Virus record (IMG/VR): IMGVR_UViG_3300034062_007461
Location: 1-49,893 of that record
DNA: 49,893 bases
Reading direction: 5' to 3' (one strand)
DNA from: a virus
How positions within the stretch are numbered: position 1 is the first letter of the stretch; every line of letters starts with the position of its first letter. Positions 32,909 to 42,648 of the stretch are shown one piece after another. A program made the translations under genes and the position numbers. Below the pieces are notes generated by a model. That model was not told the DNA's origin. It made no database searches and worked only from the letters and a program-made list of their open reading frames with translations.

Positions 32909-33400
32909 TTACTTTTCTATTAATCTAAAAATTTGCACAATTCCACTATCAAATGAATGGAATAACCAAGGCCTGAAAAATACAGCTTGCCCCGGTTTCA
33001 ACTGATGGTTAACCATTAGATCCCATTCAAATAAATTTCTATAATTGTGTTGGTATCCGTCTAATGCAGTTAATGCGCCGGATTTGTGTTCAAAGATGTT
33101 AAATGTAGATTGATCTATTGCGACTACAAGTAACCATTCCTTTAAAGAATCAAATCCTTCGAAGTGTATCAGTAATTCGGGGAATCGAAACACGCCCGAC
33201 TTTTCTCTATCAACTGTAACATCTTTACCAAGTACGGTTGAGAATAGTTTATCTGCGTCTGCAGGGATGTGATTGAAATTTAATATTTCTTTACCAAACT
33301 CAGTTGATTGAAAGTTTAAACCTCTAACCACATTATGTAAATTGGTTGCGCTTTCTACATTATAAAATTCATCAACCGTCATTGTTTTAATTAATGCCAT
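32909..33400 (-). CDS. 2OG-Fe(II) oxygenase/cupin-like protein, 163 aa
   Basis: The core ends with LKPGQAVFFRPWLFHSF, close to the VLFRPWLWHHM motif of the oxygenase-like protein encoded at 28365-28991, so both probably share a jelly-roll fold. HFEGFDSLKEWLLVVAID precedes it. A clear H-x-D is not obvious, and metal binding may be altered or lost. It is the first gene after the late-type box at 33435. Enzymatic activity is uncertain. Confidence 0.5.
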   Translation of the reverse strand: MALIKTMTVDEFYNVESATNLHNVVRGLNFQSTEFGKEILNFNHIPADADKLFSTVLGKDVTVDREKSGVFRFPELLIHFEGFDSLKEWLLVVAIDQSTFNIFEHKSGALTALDGYQHNYRNLFEWDLMVNHQLKPGQAVFFRPWLFHSFDSGIVQIFRLIEK

Positions 33401-33434
33401 ACTAAAATATTCCCGTTATAATTTAATTATATAT

Positions 33435-33442
33435 TATTTATC
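33435..33442 (-). promoter_or_regulatory. late promoter-like box GATAAATA
   Basis: One mismatch from TATAAATA, 35 bases before the ATG at 33400. It overlaps the upstream stop as TGATAAATA, as at 43371. Confidence 0.42.
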
Positions 33443-34634
33443 ATCCTAATCCTATACTATGGCTGTATCCAGTAGCTACAGTAAGCCAATTTGTTAAGGA
33501 TCCGACCTGGTTTGGCTCACTTCTACCAAAAGTATCTCCAAGACCAAGTTTACCGTTAAAGTTATCTCCCCAAGACCACAATGTACCGTCGGTTTTAGTT
33601 ATTATGCACTGAGTGTTCAAAGCTCCAGTCCCAGCATTTGACCAAGTTGTTAATGCACCAACTTGTTTTGGACTAGAATAACTTGTGGTATTACCTAAAC
33701 CCAATTGTCCAGATGATCCTCTACCCCATGTCCACAATGTACCATCAGTTTTAATTGCCGCGCAGCTATTATACATCGCACGAATTTTTGACCAATTTGT
33801 TAATGCCCCAATTTGTACTGGGCTTGAAAAGTATGTAATATTACTTAGACCTAATTGACCATAACCATTATTTCCCCAGCTCCACATAGTACCATCAGTT
33901 TTAATAGCAATCGAAAAATTGGATTGTCCCCCGCAACTACCACGTGCCCAAGTTGTTAATGCACCAATCTGTACTGGACTAGATCTATGCGCAGTATCGC
34001 CTAGTCCTAATTTGCCATGATGGTTCGCGCCCCATGACCACATAGTACCATCTGTTTTAATGGCTATGGAGTGATCAACACCGGAGGAAACACTTGACCA
34101 ATTTGTTAATGCCCCAATTTGTACTGGACTAGATATATTTGTAGTATTACCTAAACCAAGCTGACCTAAGTTATTTTTACCCCACGACCAAATAGTACCA
34201 TCTGTTTTGATGGCCATGCTGCAACCGAAGCCTGAACTAACACGAGACCAAGTGGTTAATGCACCAATCTGCACTGGACTAGATCTATTTGTAGTATCAC
34301 CTAAGCCCAATACGCCTTGATAATTTTCACCCCATGCCCATAAGGTGCCGTCGGTTTTAATTGCTTGACTATTTGAGTATCCTGCACCTACAACAGACCA
34401 ATTCAAAGACCCAACTTGTTTTGGACTTGAATAATTTGTCGTATTGCCTATACCTATTTGACCACTGCTACCGCTCCCCCATGAATATATTTTATATACT
34501 ACCGGAGGCGCAGGCCAAATGCCTGCTCGTTTTGCCTGCATTTGATCTGCAGGATTAAAAATTCCAGAAGCAGATGAAGTATTAACTACTGTGGGTGTTG
34601 CAGATATTAATCCGCCGTAATACTTTTTAACCAT
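33441..34634 (-). CDS. RCC1 propeller adhesin with long fibre-type N-terminus
   Basis: A 397-residue product. Instead of the short peptide it starts with about 41 residues (KKYYGGLISATPTVVNTS, then SASGIFNPADQMQAKRAGIWP). This type of leader is common on phage fibre and structural proteins. A seven-blade propeller follows, with blade 1 I-Y-S-W-G and a closing half-blade ending HSIGLG. Blade 5 has GLSNITYFSS. The leader nearly matches that of the next gene upstream, while the propellers differ. Confidence 0.84.
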   Translation of the reverse strand: MVKKYYGGLISATPTVVNTSSASGIFNPADQMQAKRAGIWPAPPVVYKIYSWGSGSSGQIGIGNTTNYSSPKQVGSLNWSVVGAGYSNSQAIKTDGTLWAWGENYQGVLGLGDTTNRSSPVQIGALTTWSRVSSGFGCSMAIKTDGTIWSWGKNNLGQLGLGNTTNISSPVQIGALTNWSSVSSGVDHSIAIKTDGTMWSWGANHHGKLGLGDTAHRSSPVQIGALTTWARGSCGGQSNFSIAIKTDGTMWSWGNNGYGQLGLSNITYFSSPVQIGALTNWSKIRAMYNSCAAIKTDGTLWTWGRGSSGQLGLGNTTSYSSPKQVGALTTWSNAGTGALNTQCIITKTDGTLWSWGDNFNGKLGLGDTFGRSEPNQVGSLTNWLTVATGYSHSIGLG

Positions 34635-34649
34635 ATTAATTTATATTGT

Positions 34650-34657
34650 TATTTATT
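34650..34657 (-). promoter_or_regulatory. late promoter-like box AATAAATA
   Basis: One mismatch from TATAAATA. It overlaps the stop of the upstream RCC1 gene and lies only 16 bases before the ATG at 34634, giving a very short leader if used. Confidence 0.3.
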
Positions 34658-35864
34658 GCTTAGTAGCCAACACGAATCGATGGGAATTTCCTGCAACAAC
34701 ATCTATCCAGGTAGTCAACGATCCAACTTGATTTGGACTAGTATTATTAAAAATATAGCCTTGTGCCAGGACTCCACCCTGATCACTTCCCCATGCCCAT
34801 AATGTACCATTTGTTTTAATTGCGGTGGTGAAATAATTACCTGCAGAAACTTTTAACCAATTAGTTAAAGCTCCAACTTGGTTCCAAACGTATGTACTCG
34901 AAGTTCCGTTATTTCCCAGTTCTCCATATGAATTCTGGCCAATAGTCCATAATGTACCATCAGTTTTAGTTGCTGCATTGTGGTTGCGGTTAGCAGCAAC
35001 CGACGCCCAATTTGTGCCTGAGCCAACTTGTGTTGGCTCAGATCTTTTTACAGTATCCCCAAATCCTAATCTGCCCTGAAAACCACTTCCATTAGTCCCC
35101 CAGGCATACAACGTACCATCTGTTTTAATTGCAAAACTTGTATTATAACCTGCAGAAATCTTTAGCCAAGTGGTTAGAGCACCAATCTGTTTTGGACTCG
35201 AATATGCTGTAGTATTACCTAAACCCAATTGACCGTCATTAGCAGATCCCCAACTCCACAATGTACCATCGGTTTTAACTGCCAAACAATGAAATTGAAC
35301 AACTGAAGTAGTTTTCCAATTGGTTAAAGCGCCAATTTGTTTAGGAGAAGAATAATAAGTACTATTACCTAGACCCAGTACTCCGGCGTTATTAGCACCA
35401 CAACTCCACATCGTGCCATCGGTTTTAACTGCAATAAAGCATTGTAAACCTGCGCTAACACTTTCCCAATTAGCTAATGCACCTACTTGCGTTGGACTAG
35501 AAACTGGTGTGGTATTACCAAGACCCAAACGACCATACCCATTTCTTCCCCAGGCCCAAAATGTTCCGTCAGTTTTAATAGAATATCCTGAGTGTCCTCC
35601 GGCTGCTATAGTTTTCCAATTGGTTAAAGATCCAACTTGTTTAGGTGAGGAATAAAGGTTAGTATTACCTAAGCCAAGGTTACCATATGAATTTTGCCCC
35701 CAAGACCAAAGATTGTATGGGATAGGAGGTGCTGCAGGCGTAGGCCAATTGCCTGCTCGTTTTGCCTGCATTTGTTGAGTAGGATTGAATATTCCAGAAG
35801 CGGATGAAGTATTAACTACCGTTTTGGTGGCAGATATTAGTCCTCCATAATACCTTCTTTTCAT
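34653..35864 (-). CDS. RCC1 propeller adhesin with long fibre-type N-terminus
   Basis: A 403-residue product, the longest propeller. Its leader (KRRYYGGLISATKTVV, then SASGIFNPTQQMQAKRAGNWP) is the twin of that in the downstream gene. Blade 3 is W-S-C-G, blade 5 Y-A-W-G with an insertion (NGSGFQGR), blade 6 W-T-I-G with NNGTSSTYVWNQ, and blade 7 GVLAQGYIFNNTSPNQ. It is the most divergent RCC1 protein of the window. One base separates it from the small structural gene upstream. Confidence 0.83.
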   Translation of the reverse strand: MKRRYYGGLISATKTVVNTSSASGIFNPTQQMQAKRAGNWPTPAAPPIPYNLWSWGQNSYGNLGLGNTNLYSSPKQVGSLTNWKTIAAGGHSGYSIKTDGTFWAWGRNGYGRLGLGNTTPVSSPTQVGALANWESVSAGLQCFIAVKTDGTMWSCGANNAGVLGLGNSTYYSSPKQIGALTNWKTTSVVQFHCLAVKTDGTLWSWGSANDGQLGLGNTTAYSSPKQIGALTTWLKISAGYNTSFAIKTDGTLYAWGTNGSGFQGRLGFGDTVKRSEPTQVGSGTNWASVAANRNHNAATKTDGTLWTIGQNSYGELGNNGTSSTYVWNQVGALTNWLKVSAGNYFTTAIKTNGTLWAWGSDQGGVLAQGYIFNNTSPNQVGSLTTWIDVVAGNSHRFVLATKQ

Positions 35865-35865
35865 A

Positions 35866-36237
35866 TTAGCTTATATCCTCATAACTGCAAGTTACGTGAA
35901 GAACATTTCCAGTATCTGCAGTTGCCCCTAAACTTGTATTTTCTTCCAAGTAATATTGACTGCTTTTATCTATAACATTTAATGTACTGTTTCCAGGAAC
36001 CGTTGTCCGGCCAACAATATTAAATGCATTGCCACTCAAGCTAGCTGCAGAATAATAACTTATTGTTACATTTGCAGACGTTGAAGTGTAATTTGAAACG
36101 TTCAATACATTTATCTTTAAACATTTGCCAGAACTAGCGGCATTGTTTAGTATAGAAGTTGCAGTTATAGTTGTTAAGTTTGCTCCCGCTGTTTTACCAT
36201 TGATTATTGTTGCGCCGATTATGTTTGGTGCTGCCAT
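35866..36237 (-). CDS. small beta-rich structural protein, 123 aa
   Basis: A beta-rich 123-residue product (IIGATIINGKTAGANL, then LKINVLNVSNYTSTSANVTI). The order of features, with a VLNVSN strand, a serine-rich turn and TVPGNSTLNVIDK, resembles the two 109-residue proteins at 42648 and 45480. It is likely a third member of that family. GGAGG precedes the ATG. It is one base from both neighbours, directly below the giant fibre, so it may be a fibre accessory. Confidence 0.6.
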   Translation of the reverse strand: MAAPNIIGATIINGKTAGANLTTITATSILNNAASSGKCLKINVLNVSNYTSTSANVTISYYSAASLSGNAFNIVGRTTVPGNSTLNVIDKSSQYYLEENTSLGATADTGNVLHVTCSYEDIS

Positions 36238-36238
36238 G

Positions 36239-39200
36239 TTATCCTCCGAATATTAATGAATAGCCCACTGCTGCAGCTGCGCTTCCGCCTGCGCCTCCGC
36301 TACCAACAGTAGTCCAACCTGATGAAGTGTATACAACCAACGCGTTTGCGGTTGTGTTATAAACTGTATCGCCTTGTAATGCAGTTGCTAAAGCATTAGT
36401 ATTAGAATAATTTGCAAATCTTATTGGCGTTGAAGCCTGTACTCTGCCGGTCGATTGTGGCGATAATAAAATATTACCAGATGTTGATATTGTTAAATCA
36501 CCAAATCCATTAATAATTCCTGCAGTATTGCCAGAACTTAATGTTACAACAGATGAATTTGCACCTGTTGCAAGAATAATATTTCCGCCGGATGTAATAT
36601 TAACATTACCCGCGGAGAAAATTGTTCCACCAGCTGCGCCTGTACCATTGGCATAGAATGCGTTTGCTATTACGTTACCGGTGTTAATGTTGCCGGTATA
36701 AGTTATTAGGAACGCGGCAACATTGGCATTGGCAAATTGACTACCTTGTGGGTTTGCTGCAAGATAAGCAATAACATTTGAAACAACTCTTGCATTTGTA
36801 TAATATAAGTTACCACTTGAAGCAAGTTCTGCAACATTGGCAGTTGTTAAATTAGCCTGCGTAACTGACCCACCGGCTGATATACCAGTAACCGTTCCTC
36901 TAAATGTTATCGGACTGTTGACAAAAATGTTACCGCCAGCCAAATTCAAATTACCTGTAGCACTTAACAATAAGTTACTAGATGTCGATAATTCTGCAGA
37001 GCCTGTACCTGTAGCAATAAATGTATTTGCAATTATGTTTCCGCTTGCAAGAACATTTGAAGCTGTTAAATTAATGGTATTATTTTGAGCAATAATGTTC
37101 AAATTACCGGTTGAATTTAATGTGCCGGACGTTGCTGAAGGTGAAATAACTGTGTTAGCTATAACATTACCTGCGGAAATATTACCGGTATATGTTGTTA
37201 AGAATGCACTCACATTTGCATTACTATAACTTCCGCTTGTAGGATTTGTTAATAGATATGCTGCAACATTGGCATTACCATATGTACCGCCTTGTGGGTT
37301 TGCCGCAAGATAAGCAATAACATTTGAAACAACTCTTGCATTGGTGTAATATAGGTTGTTTAATTCTGTTACATTTGCCGTTGTTAAATTAGCCTGAGTA
37401 ACCGATGCACTTGCAATACCCGTAACCGTTCCTCTGAATGTTATAGGGCTATTGACAAAAATGTTACCACCTGCCAAATTTAAATTGCCGGTCGCGCTTA
37501 ATAACAAATTGCTTGAAGTTGAAAGTTCTGCGGAACCTGTACCTGTAGCAGTGAATGTGTTAGCAACAATATTGCCAGATGCAAGAACAGTATTTGCAGT
37601 TAAATTAATTGTGTCACCGGAAACAATGTTCAAATTACCAGTTGAATTTAATGTGCCAGATGTTGCAAACGGTGAAATAACTGTGTTAGCAATAACATTG
37701 CCAGCATTAATATTGCCGGTATATGTTGTCAGGAATGCGCCGACATTAGCATTACCAAAATTACTTATTATTGGATTTGCCGTTAAATAAGCAGTAACAT
37801 TAGATAACACACGAGCATTTGTGTAATATAAATTGCCACTTGCGGCATTTTCATTTACATTTGCAGTGTTTAAATTAGCAGTTAATGCATAAGATGATAG
37901 TACTCCAATAACATTAGAATAAACTCTTGCATTTGTGTAGTATAGATTTGAACCTTCAGCAATACTAGAAGTCGTTAAGGTTAACCCTGTTAATCCTCCT
38001 CTTAATACCAGATTACCATTAACAAAAACATTTGGAGCAGTTAAGTTCAAATTACCGGCTGCACTTAATAATAAATTACTTGTGGATACTATTTCACCGG
38101 AACCTGCACCTGCTGATATAAATGTATTTGCAACAATGTTGCCTGATACCAATACGTTGGGCGTGGTTAAATTAATTGTACCCACCGCAGTAATATTTAA
38201 ATTGCCAGTAGATGTTAGTGTAGCTGATGTTGCCGTAGGAGAAACAAAGCTGTTAGAAATTATATTTCCTGCAGAAAGATTGCCCGTATATGTTGTTAAG
38301 AATGAAGCAACATTGGCATTACTAAATGATGAAGATGCTGTAGGAGCAGCCCAGAATAAATTGCCTGTGCCATTTGTTTGCAGTATATACCCGGTCACCC
38401 CATCGGTCTTTGGCCATGCTTGCCCATCTAATATAATTCTACCTGTGCCGTTTGCAACCAATTCTATGTTGGAATTTCCGGTAGTTGATATAGATAGAAC
38501 ACCCACGTTGTCTATTATGCCGCCGGTTAAAATTAAGTTACCTGCAGCAATGTTACCAGTGTATGTTGGCAATGCCGCTTCAATATTTGATAATACTCGA
38601 GCATTGGTATAATATAAGTTTGAACCTTCGGCAATGCTTGATGTTGTTAGTGTTAATCCAGTTATTCCGCCTCTTAGTACTAAATTGCCGTTAACAAAAA
38701 CATTCGATGATGTTAAGTTAAGATTACCGGCTGCACTTAATAACAAGTTACTTGTGGATGCAACTTCGCCTGAGCCTGCACCGGTCGATATAAAATTATT
38801 TGCTACAACATTACCTGACACCAATACGTTTGGTGTTGTTAAATTAATTGTTCCGGCCGCAGTAATATTCAAATTACCCGTTGATGTCAATGTTGCTGAA
38901 GTTGCGGTTGGCGATACAAAACTATTGGCAATTACATTACCGGCACTTAGATTGCCAGTATAAGTTGTTAAGAAAGAACTCACATTGGCATTGCCAAAAC
39001 TAACAGTCGCAGGATTTGCTGCTAAATATGCAATAACATTTGATACTACTCTGGCATTGGTATAATATAAGTTTGAACCTTCAGCAATGTTTGAAGTAGA
39101 CAATGCTGATAATGCGCTTATAACATTAGAGTAAACTCTTGCATTCGTGTAGTATAAGTTTGAACCTTCAGCAATGCTTGATGTTGTTAAAGTTAAGCCT

Positions 39201-41602
39201 GACAGAGCACCTCGTAATACTAAATTGCCATTAACAAATACATTTGAAGATGTTAAGTTTAAATTACCAGCTGCGCTTAATAATATATTGCTTGTGGATG
39301 TAAGTTCTGCAGAGCCTGAGCCGGTTGCAATAAATGTATTTGCTACAATATTGCCTGACACCAACACATTGGTTGTTGTTAAATTAATTGCACCTGCCGC
39401 AGTAATATTCAAATTGCCGGTAGATGTTATTGTTGCCGCTATTGCAGTAGGTGACAGAATTGTATTTGCAATTACATTACCTGCACTAATGTTACCGGTG
39501 TATGTTGTTAGGAATGAAGCAACATTGGCATTGGCAAATGATGATGCAGGTGCTGCCCAAAATAAGTTGCCTGTACCATTTGTTTGTAGTACATAACCAT
39601 TAATGCCATCGGTATGTGGCCATGCCTGCCCATCTAATAAAATTCTGCCATTACCTGCCGCAGATAATTCTATGTTGGAATTTGAAGTGGTTGCAATTGT
39701 CAATACACCAACATTATCTATTATTCCACCTGTCAATATTAAATTACCTGCAGCAAGATTGCCGGTGTATGTTGATAGGAATGATGCAACATTGGCGTTA
39801 CTAAAACTACCACTTACCGGATTTGCCGCAAGGTAAGCAGTAATATTTGATAAAACTCTGGCATTGGTATAGAAAATGCTATTGCCGGATTCAATTACGT
39901 TGGCCGTATATAGATTCAACCAAGTTGTTGCAGAAATATTACCCGCACTAATTAAATTGGCGCCTGTAAACGAACCACCGGAACCACTGCCTGTTATAAT
40001 GTTATTGGCAACAATATTGCCCGATGCAATAACATTCGGAGATGTCAAATTAATTGCACCTAACGCAGTAATATTCAAATTACCTGTTGATGTTATTGTT
40101 GCAGCTATTGCTGTAGGTGAAATAATTGTATTGGCAATAACATTGCCTGCAGTAATATTACCGGTGTATGTTGTTAGAAACGCACCTACATTTGCGTTAC
40201 CATATGTACTAATTGCGGGATTTGCTGCCAAATATGCAATAACATTTGATACTACTCTGGCGTTGGTGTAATATAAATTGTTTAATTCCGCAACATTGGC
40301 TGTGGTTAAATCTACTACATTGGCTTTTAATCTTAAATTAGACTCAACTTGAGCATTAACTCTGGCATTTGTATAGAATAGATTGTTTGTACCTTCAGTA
40401 ATACCATTTGTATTGCCTGAGAATGATGATGCACCTACTCCCGTTAGAGAAGAACCATCACCAAAGAATTTTGTTGCGATTACATTACCAGATGCAATAA
40501 CATTGCCGGAATTTAATGTAATATTTCCAGTGCCCGTGATATTAACATTACCGGTAGAAGATAATGTAGCAGAGCCTGTACCTACTGATATAAATGTATT
40601 TGCAATTAAATTACCGCTTGCAATAACATTTGTGGAATTGATATTGACTGCACCTGCGGCAGTCATTGTAATGTTTCCAGTAGATGTAATCAACCCAGCA
40701 GATGCGCTTGCTGATATAAATCCATTTGCTATTACATTACCAGTAACATTTAGATTGCCTGTGATATTATTAACATTTACGGAAACGCCAGTCAAATTAG
40801 CAGAGATTTGACCATTAGCAGCGATAATAATGTTATTACCCTGTAATGACGGCATTAATGCTATAACATTGGATGCTACTCTGGCATTTGTATAGTATAA
40901 ATTATTACCTTCAGCAACATTGGCAGTTGTTAAATCAACTACATTGGCCTTGGCAGCCAATAATGATACCACATTGGCAAAAACTCTGGCATTGGTAAAA
41001 TAAAGATTACTTGCAGATTCTGTTACATTTGCAGTAAAAATTCCAGAATAACTATTTGCTGTTAAAGGTCCGTTAACAACAATACTTGATCCAGTTAAAG
41101 TAACGACGCCGGTTGCGGATATTGATACGTTGCCGGTGGATGATAATAATCCAGAGCCTGGGCCGGTTGATATAAAAGTGTTGGCAATAACATTGCCAGT
41201 TGCGATAACATTTGTAGAGTTGATATTGACTGCACCCGCAGCAGTCATGGTGATGTTGCCAGAGGATGAAATTAAGCCAGCAGAAGCACTTGTGGAAACG
41301 AAACCATTGGCAATTACATTGCCGCTAACATTCAAGTTGCCAGTAACAGAAGAAACACTTACCGCAGACAGGTTTGCTGAAATAAGACCATTTGCTGCAA
41401 TAGAGATATTATCGCCGGCAACAAGAGCGCCGATTGCCCTGGCGTTACTGAAATATACATTACCAGAACTTGTGTTTCCCGATTCAATAACATTACCGGT
41501 AAATATACTTTGGAAGGAAACATTGCCGGTGTTGGCACCCAGCAATTGGCCGTTACTTCCTCCATTTCCACTGATTAAACTTACATCTATTTTGCGAGCC
41601 AT
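36239..41602 (-). CDS. giant repeat-rich tail fibre, 1787 aa
   Basis: A very long beta-repeat protein. About a dozen copies of a module with LYYTNARV and SNVIAYLAANP alternate with TYTGNISAGNVIAN and STGNLNITA units. Each turn looks like a beta-helix or triple-helical fibre shaft. FFGDGSSLTGV and AWPHTDGINGYVLQTNGTG are modules known from phage tail fibres. The C-terminus (GDTVYNTTANALVVYTSSGW) matches fibre tips. A late-type box precedes it. It may carry the tip proteins encoded nearby; this is inferred. Confidence 0.85.
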   Translation of the reverse strand: MARKIDVSLISGNGGSNGQLLGANTGNVSFQSIFTGNVIESGNTSSGNVYFSNARAIGALVAGDNISIAANGLISANLSAVSVSSVTGNLNVSGNVIANGFVSTSASAGLISSSGNITMTAAGAVNINSTNVIATGNVIANTFISTGPGSGLLSSTGNVSISATGVVTLTGSSIVVNGPLTANSYSGIFTANVTESASNLYFTNARVFANVVSLLAAKANVVDLTTANVAEGNNLYYTNARVASNVIALMPSLQGNNIIIAANGQISANLTGVSVNVNNITGNLNVTGNVIANGFISASASAGLITSTGNITMTAAGAVNINSTNVIASGNLIANTFISVGTGSATLSSTGNVNITGTGNITLNSGNVIASGNVIATKFFGDGSSLTGVGASSFSGNTNGITEGTNNLFYTNARVNAQVESNLRLKANVVDLTTANVAELNNLYYTNARVVSNVIAYLAANPAISTYGNANVGAFLTTYTGNITAGNVIANTIISPTAIAATITSTGNLNITALGAINLTSPNVIASGNIVANNIITGSGSGGSFTGANLISAGNISATTWLNLYTANVIESGNSIFYTNARVLSNITAYLAANPVSGSFSNANVASFLSTYTGNLAAGNLILTGGIIDNVGVLTIATTSNSNIELSAAGNGRILLDGQAWPHTDGINGYVLQTNGTGNLFWAAPASSFANANVASFLTTYTGNISAGNVIANTILSPTAIAATITSTGNLNITAAGAINLTTTNVLVSGNIVANTFIATGSGSAELTSTSNILLSAAGNLNLTSSNVFVNGNLVLRGALSGLTLTTSSIAEGSNLYYTNARVYSNVISALSALSTSNIAEGSNLYYTNARVVSNVIAYLAANPATVSFGNANVSSFLTTYTGNLSAGNVIANSFVSPTATSATLTSTGNLNITAAGTINLTTPNVLVSGNVVANNFISTGAGSGEVASTSNLLLSAAGNLNLTSSNVFVNGNLVLRGGITGLTLTTSSIAEGSNLYYTNARVLSNIEAALPTYTGNIAAGNLILTGGIIDNVGVLSISTTGNSNIELVANGTGRIILDGQAWPKTDGVTGYILQTNGTGNLFWAAPTASSSFSNANVASFLTTYTGNLSAGNIISNSFVSPTATSATLTSTGNLNITAVGTINLTTPNVLVSGNIVANTFISAGAGSGEIVSTSNLLLSAAGNLNLTAPNVFVNGNLVLRGGLTGLTLTTSSIAEGSNLYYTNARVYSNVIGVLSSYALTANLNTANVNENAASGNLYYTNARVLSNVTAYLTANPIISNFGNANVGAFLTTYTGNINAGNVIANTVISPFATSGTLNSTGNLNIVSGDTINLTANTVLASGNIVANTFTATGTGSAELSTSSNLLLSATGNLNLAGGNIFVNSPITFRGTVTGIASASVTQANLTTANVTELNNLYYTNARVVSNVIAYLAANPQGGTYGNANVAAYLLTNPTSGSYSNANVSAFLTTYTGNISAGNVIANTVISPSATSGTLNSTGNLNIIAQNNTINLTASNVLASGNIIANTFIATGTGSAELSTSSNLLLSATGNLNLAGGNIFVNSPITFRGTVTGISAGGSVTQANLTTANVAELASSGNLYYTNARVVSNVIAYLAANPQGSQFANANVAAFLITYTGNINTGNVIANAFYANGTGAAGGTIFSAGNVNITSGGNIILATGANSSVVTLSSGNTAGIINGFGDLTISTSGNILLSPQSTGRVQASTPIRFANYSNTNALATALQGDTVYNTTANALVVYTSSGWTTVGSGGAGGSAAAAVGYSLIFGG

Positions 41603-41630
41603 CTCTTGACCTTTTTATTGTTATCTACTA

Positions 41631-41638
41631 TATTTATT
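41631..41638 (-). promoter_or_regulatory. late promoter-like box AATAAATA
   Basis: One mismatch from TATAAATA, 29 bases before the ATG of the giant fibre gene. Confidence 0.42.
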
Positions 41639-41655
41639 GCCAACGATTATTCTAC

Positions 41656-42648
41656 TTAAAACGTAATGGATCCTGAACTGGTCCATTGATATATTCTATA
41701 TCCGCCGGATACTATTACGTTAGGTGACCCTGTTGTACTTGTTGCTGATGAAAATGTATCTGCATAGCGGATGATTACAGTACCAGAACCTCCGGAACCA
41801 GCTATACCAGTTGTCCATCCTAAACCTCCACCACCACCGCCGGTATTTACGTTGCCAGATGTTGCACTTGCTGTTCCACTAGCCGCCATAACGCCTGCAC
41901 CACCACCTCCGGAACCACCATTTCCAGCAGTAGAGCCACCTTCACCGCCACCGCCACCGCCACCAGCATAATAAGTTGCAGTCCCGGTAATAGAACTAAC
42001 TGCACCAATGCCGCCATTGCCACCTGTTCCCGGAGAAGTACCATTTCCGTTTGCACCGACACCTCCCGCTCCGCCACCGCCACCAGCAACATAAATTGTA
42101 TTAGGACTAGTTCCGCGTGTTCCCGAACCACCATTATTACCTTGTCCTGCAGTACCTGTTCCACCAGCAATAGTTGTAAAAGAAGCAGCAGAAGAACCAC
42201 CGCCACCAGAACCGCCATTAGCGCCAACTGAAACATATGCGCCACCACCGCCGCCGCCTATTGCTGTTACCGTAGTAAATCCAGAACCAGATATACTTGA
42301 GTTAGCACCAGAAGCGGCTCGATTATTTGTTTGAGTTTGTGTTCCTTGTATTCCAACACCACCTGCGCCAACTGTTATTGTGTATGTAACACTAACGGCT
42401 ACGTTTGCCGTATTAGTTAGTAATCCACCTGCTCCGCCGCCGCCTCCGTCTGCTGAACCTCCTGCTCCTCCGCCAGCAACTACTAGATATTCTACCGTTG
42501 AAGTTGGAACAGGTGGCGGGGGCGGTTCTCCTGCAACTAAAATATTAACACTGACTTTTTGTCTTGCAATGGCACGAAAATTGTTCGCAGATGCAGAAAA
42601 CTTTTGTGTAGTACTAACTTTTGCAGCACTATACTTCCGTAAGGTCAT
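41656..42648 (-). CDS. glycine-rich tail tip protein
   Basis: A 330-residue product. The N-terminus is unlike the others: a basic, helical-looking stretch (RKYSAAKVSTTQKFSASANNF) precedes PPPPPVP. The body starts VEYLVVAGGGAGGS and runs about 220 glycine-rich residues. TVIIRYADTF and GGYRIYQWTSSGSITF close it, as in the proteins at 25853 and 43377. The start overlaps the stop of the 109-residue gene (TAATG), so attachment may differ from the short-peptide class. Confidence 0.78.
   Translation of the reverse strand: MTLRKYSAAKVSTTQKFSASANNFRAIARQKVSVNILVAGEPPPPPVPTSTVEYLVVAGGGAGGSADGGGGGAGGLLTNTANVAVSVTYTITVGAGGVGIQGTQTQTNNRAASGANSSISGSGFTTVTAIGGGGGGAYVSVGANGGSGGGGSSAASFTTIAGGTGTAGQGNNGGSGTRGTSPNTIYVAGGGGGAGGVGANGNGTSPGTGGNGGIGAVSSITGTATYYAGGGGGGGEGGSTAGNGGSGGGGAGVMAASGTASATSGNVNTGGGGGGLGWTTGIAGSGGSGTVIIRYADTFSSATSTTGSPNVIVSGGYRIYQWTSSGSITF

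Noticed and set aside
1421-35864. RCC1 proteins as guanine-nucleotide exchange factors or host chromatin regulators
   Set aside because: The name comes from the eukaryotic founder; here the repeats are fused to a phage-type plug and proline linker and lie among late fibre genes, so an adhesin role is more likely.
36837-41609. Long plus-strand frames opposite the giant fibre (for example 38082-38612, 39174-39596, 41130-41609)
   Set aside because: They mirror the repeated minus-strand codons and give low-complexity Pro/Val/Leu-rich products that recur with each repeat; they are shadows of the fibre gene.
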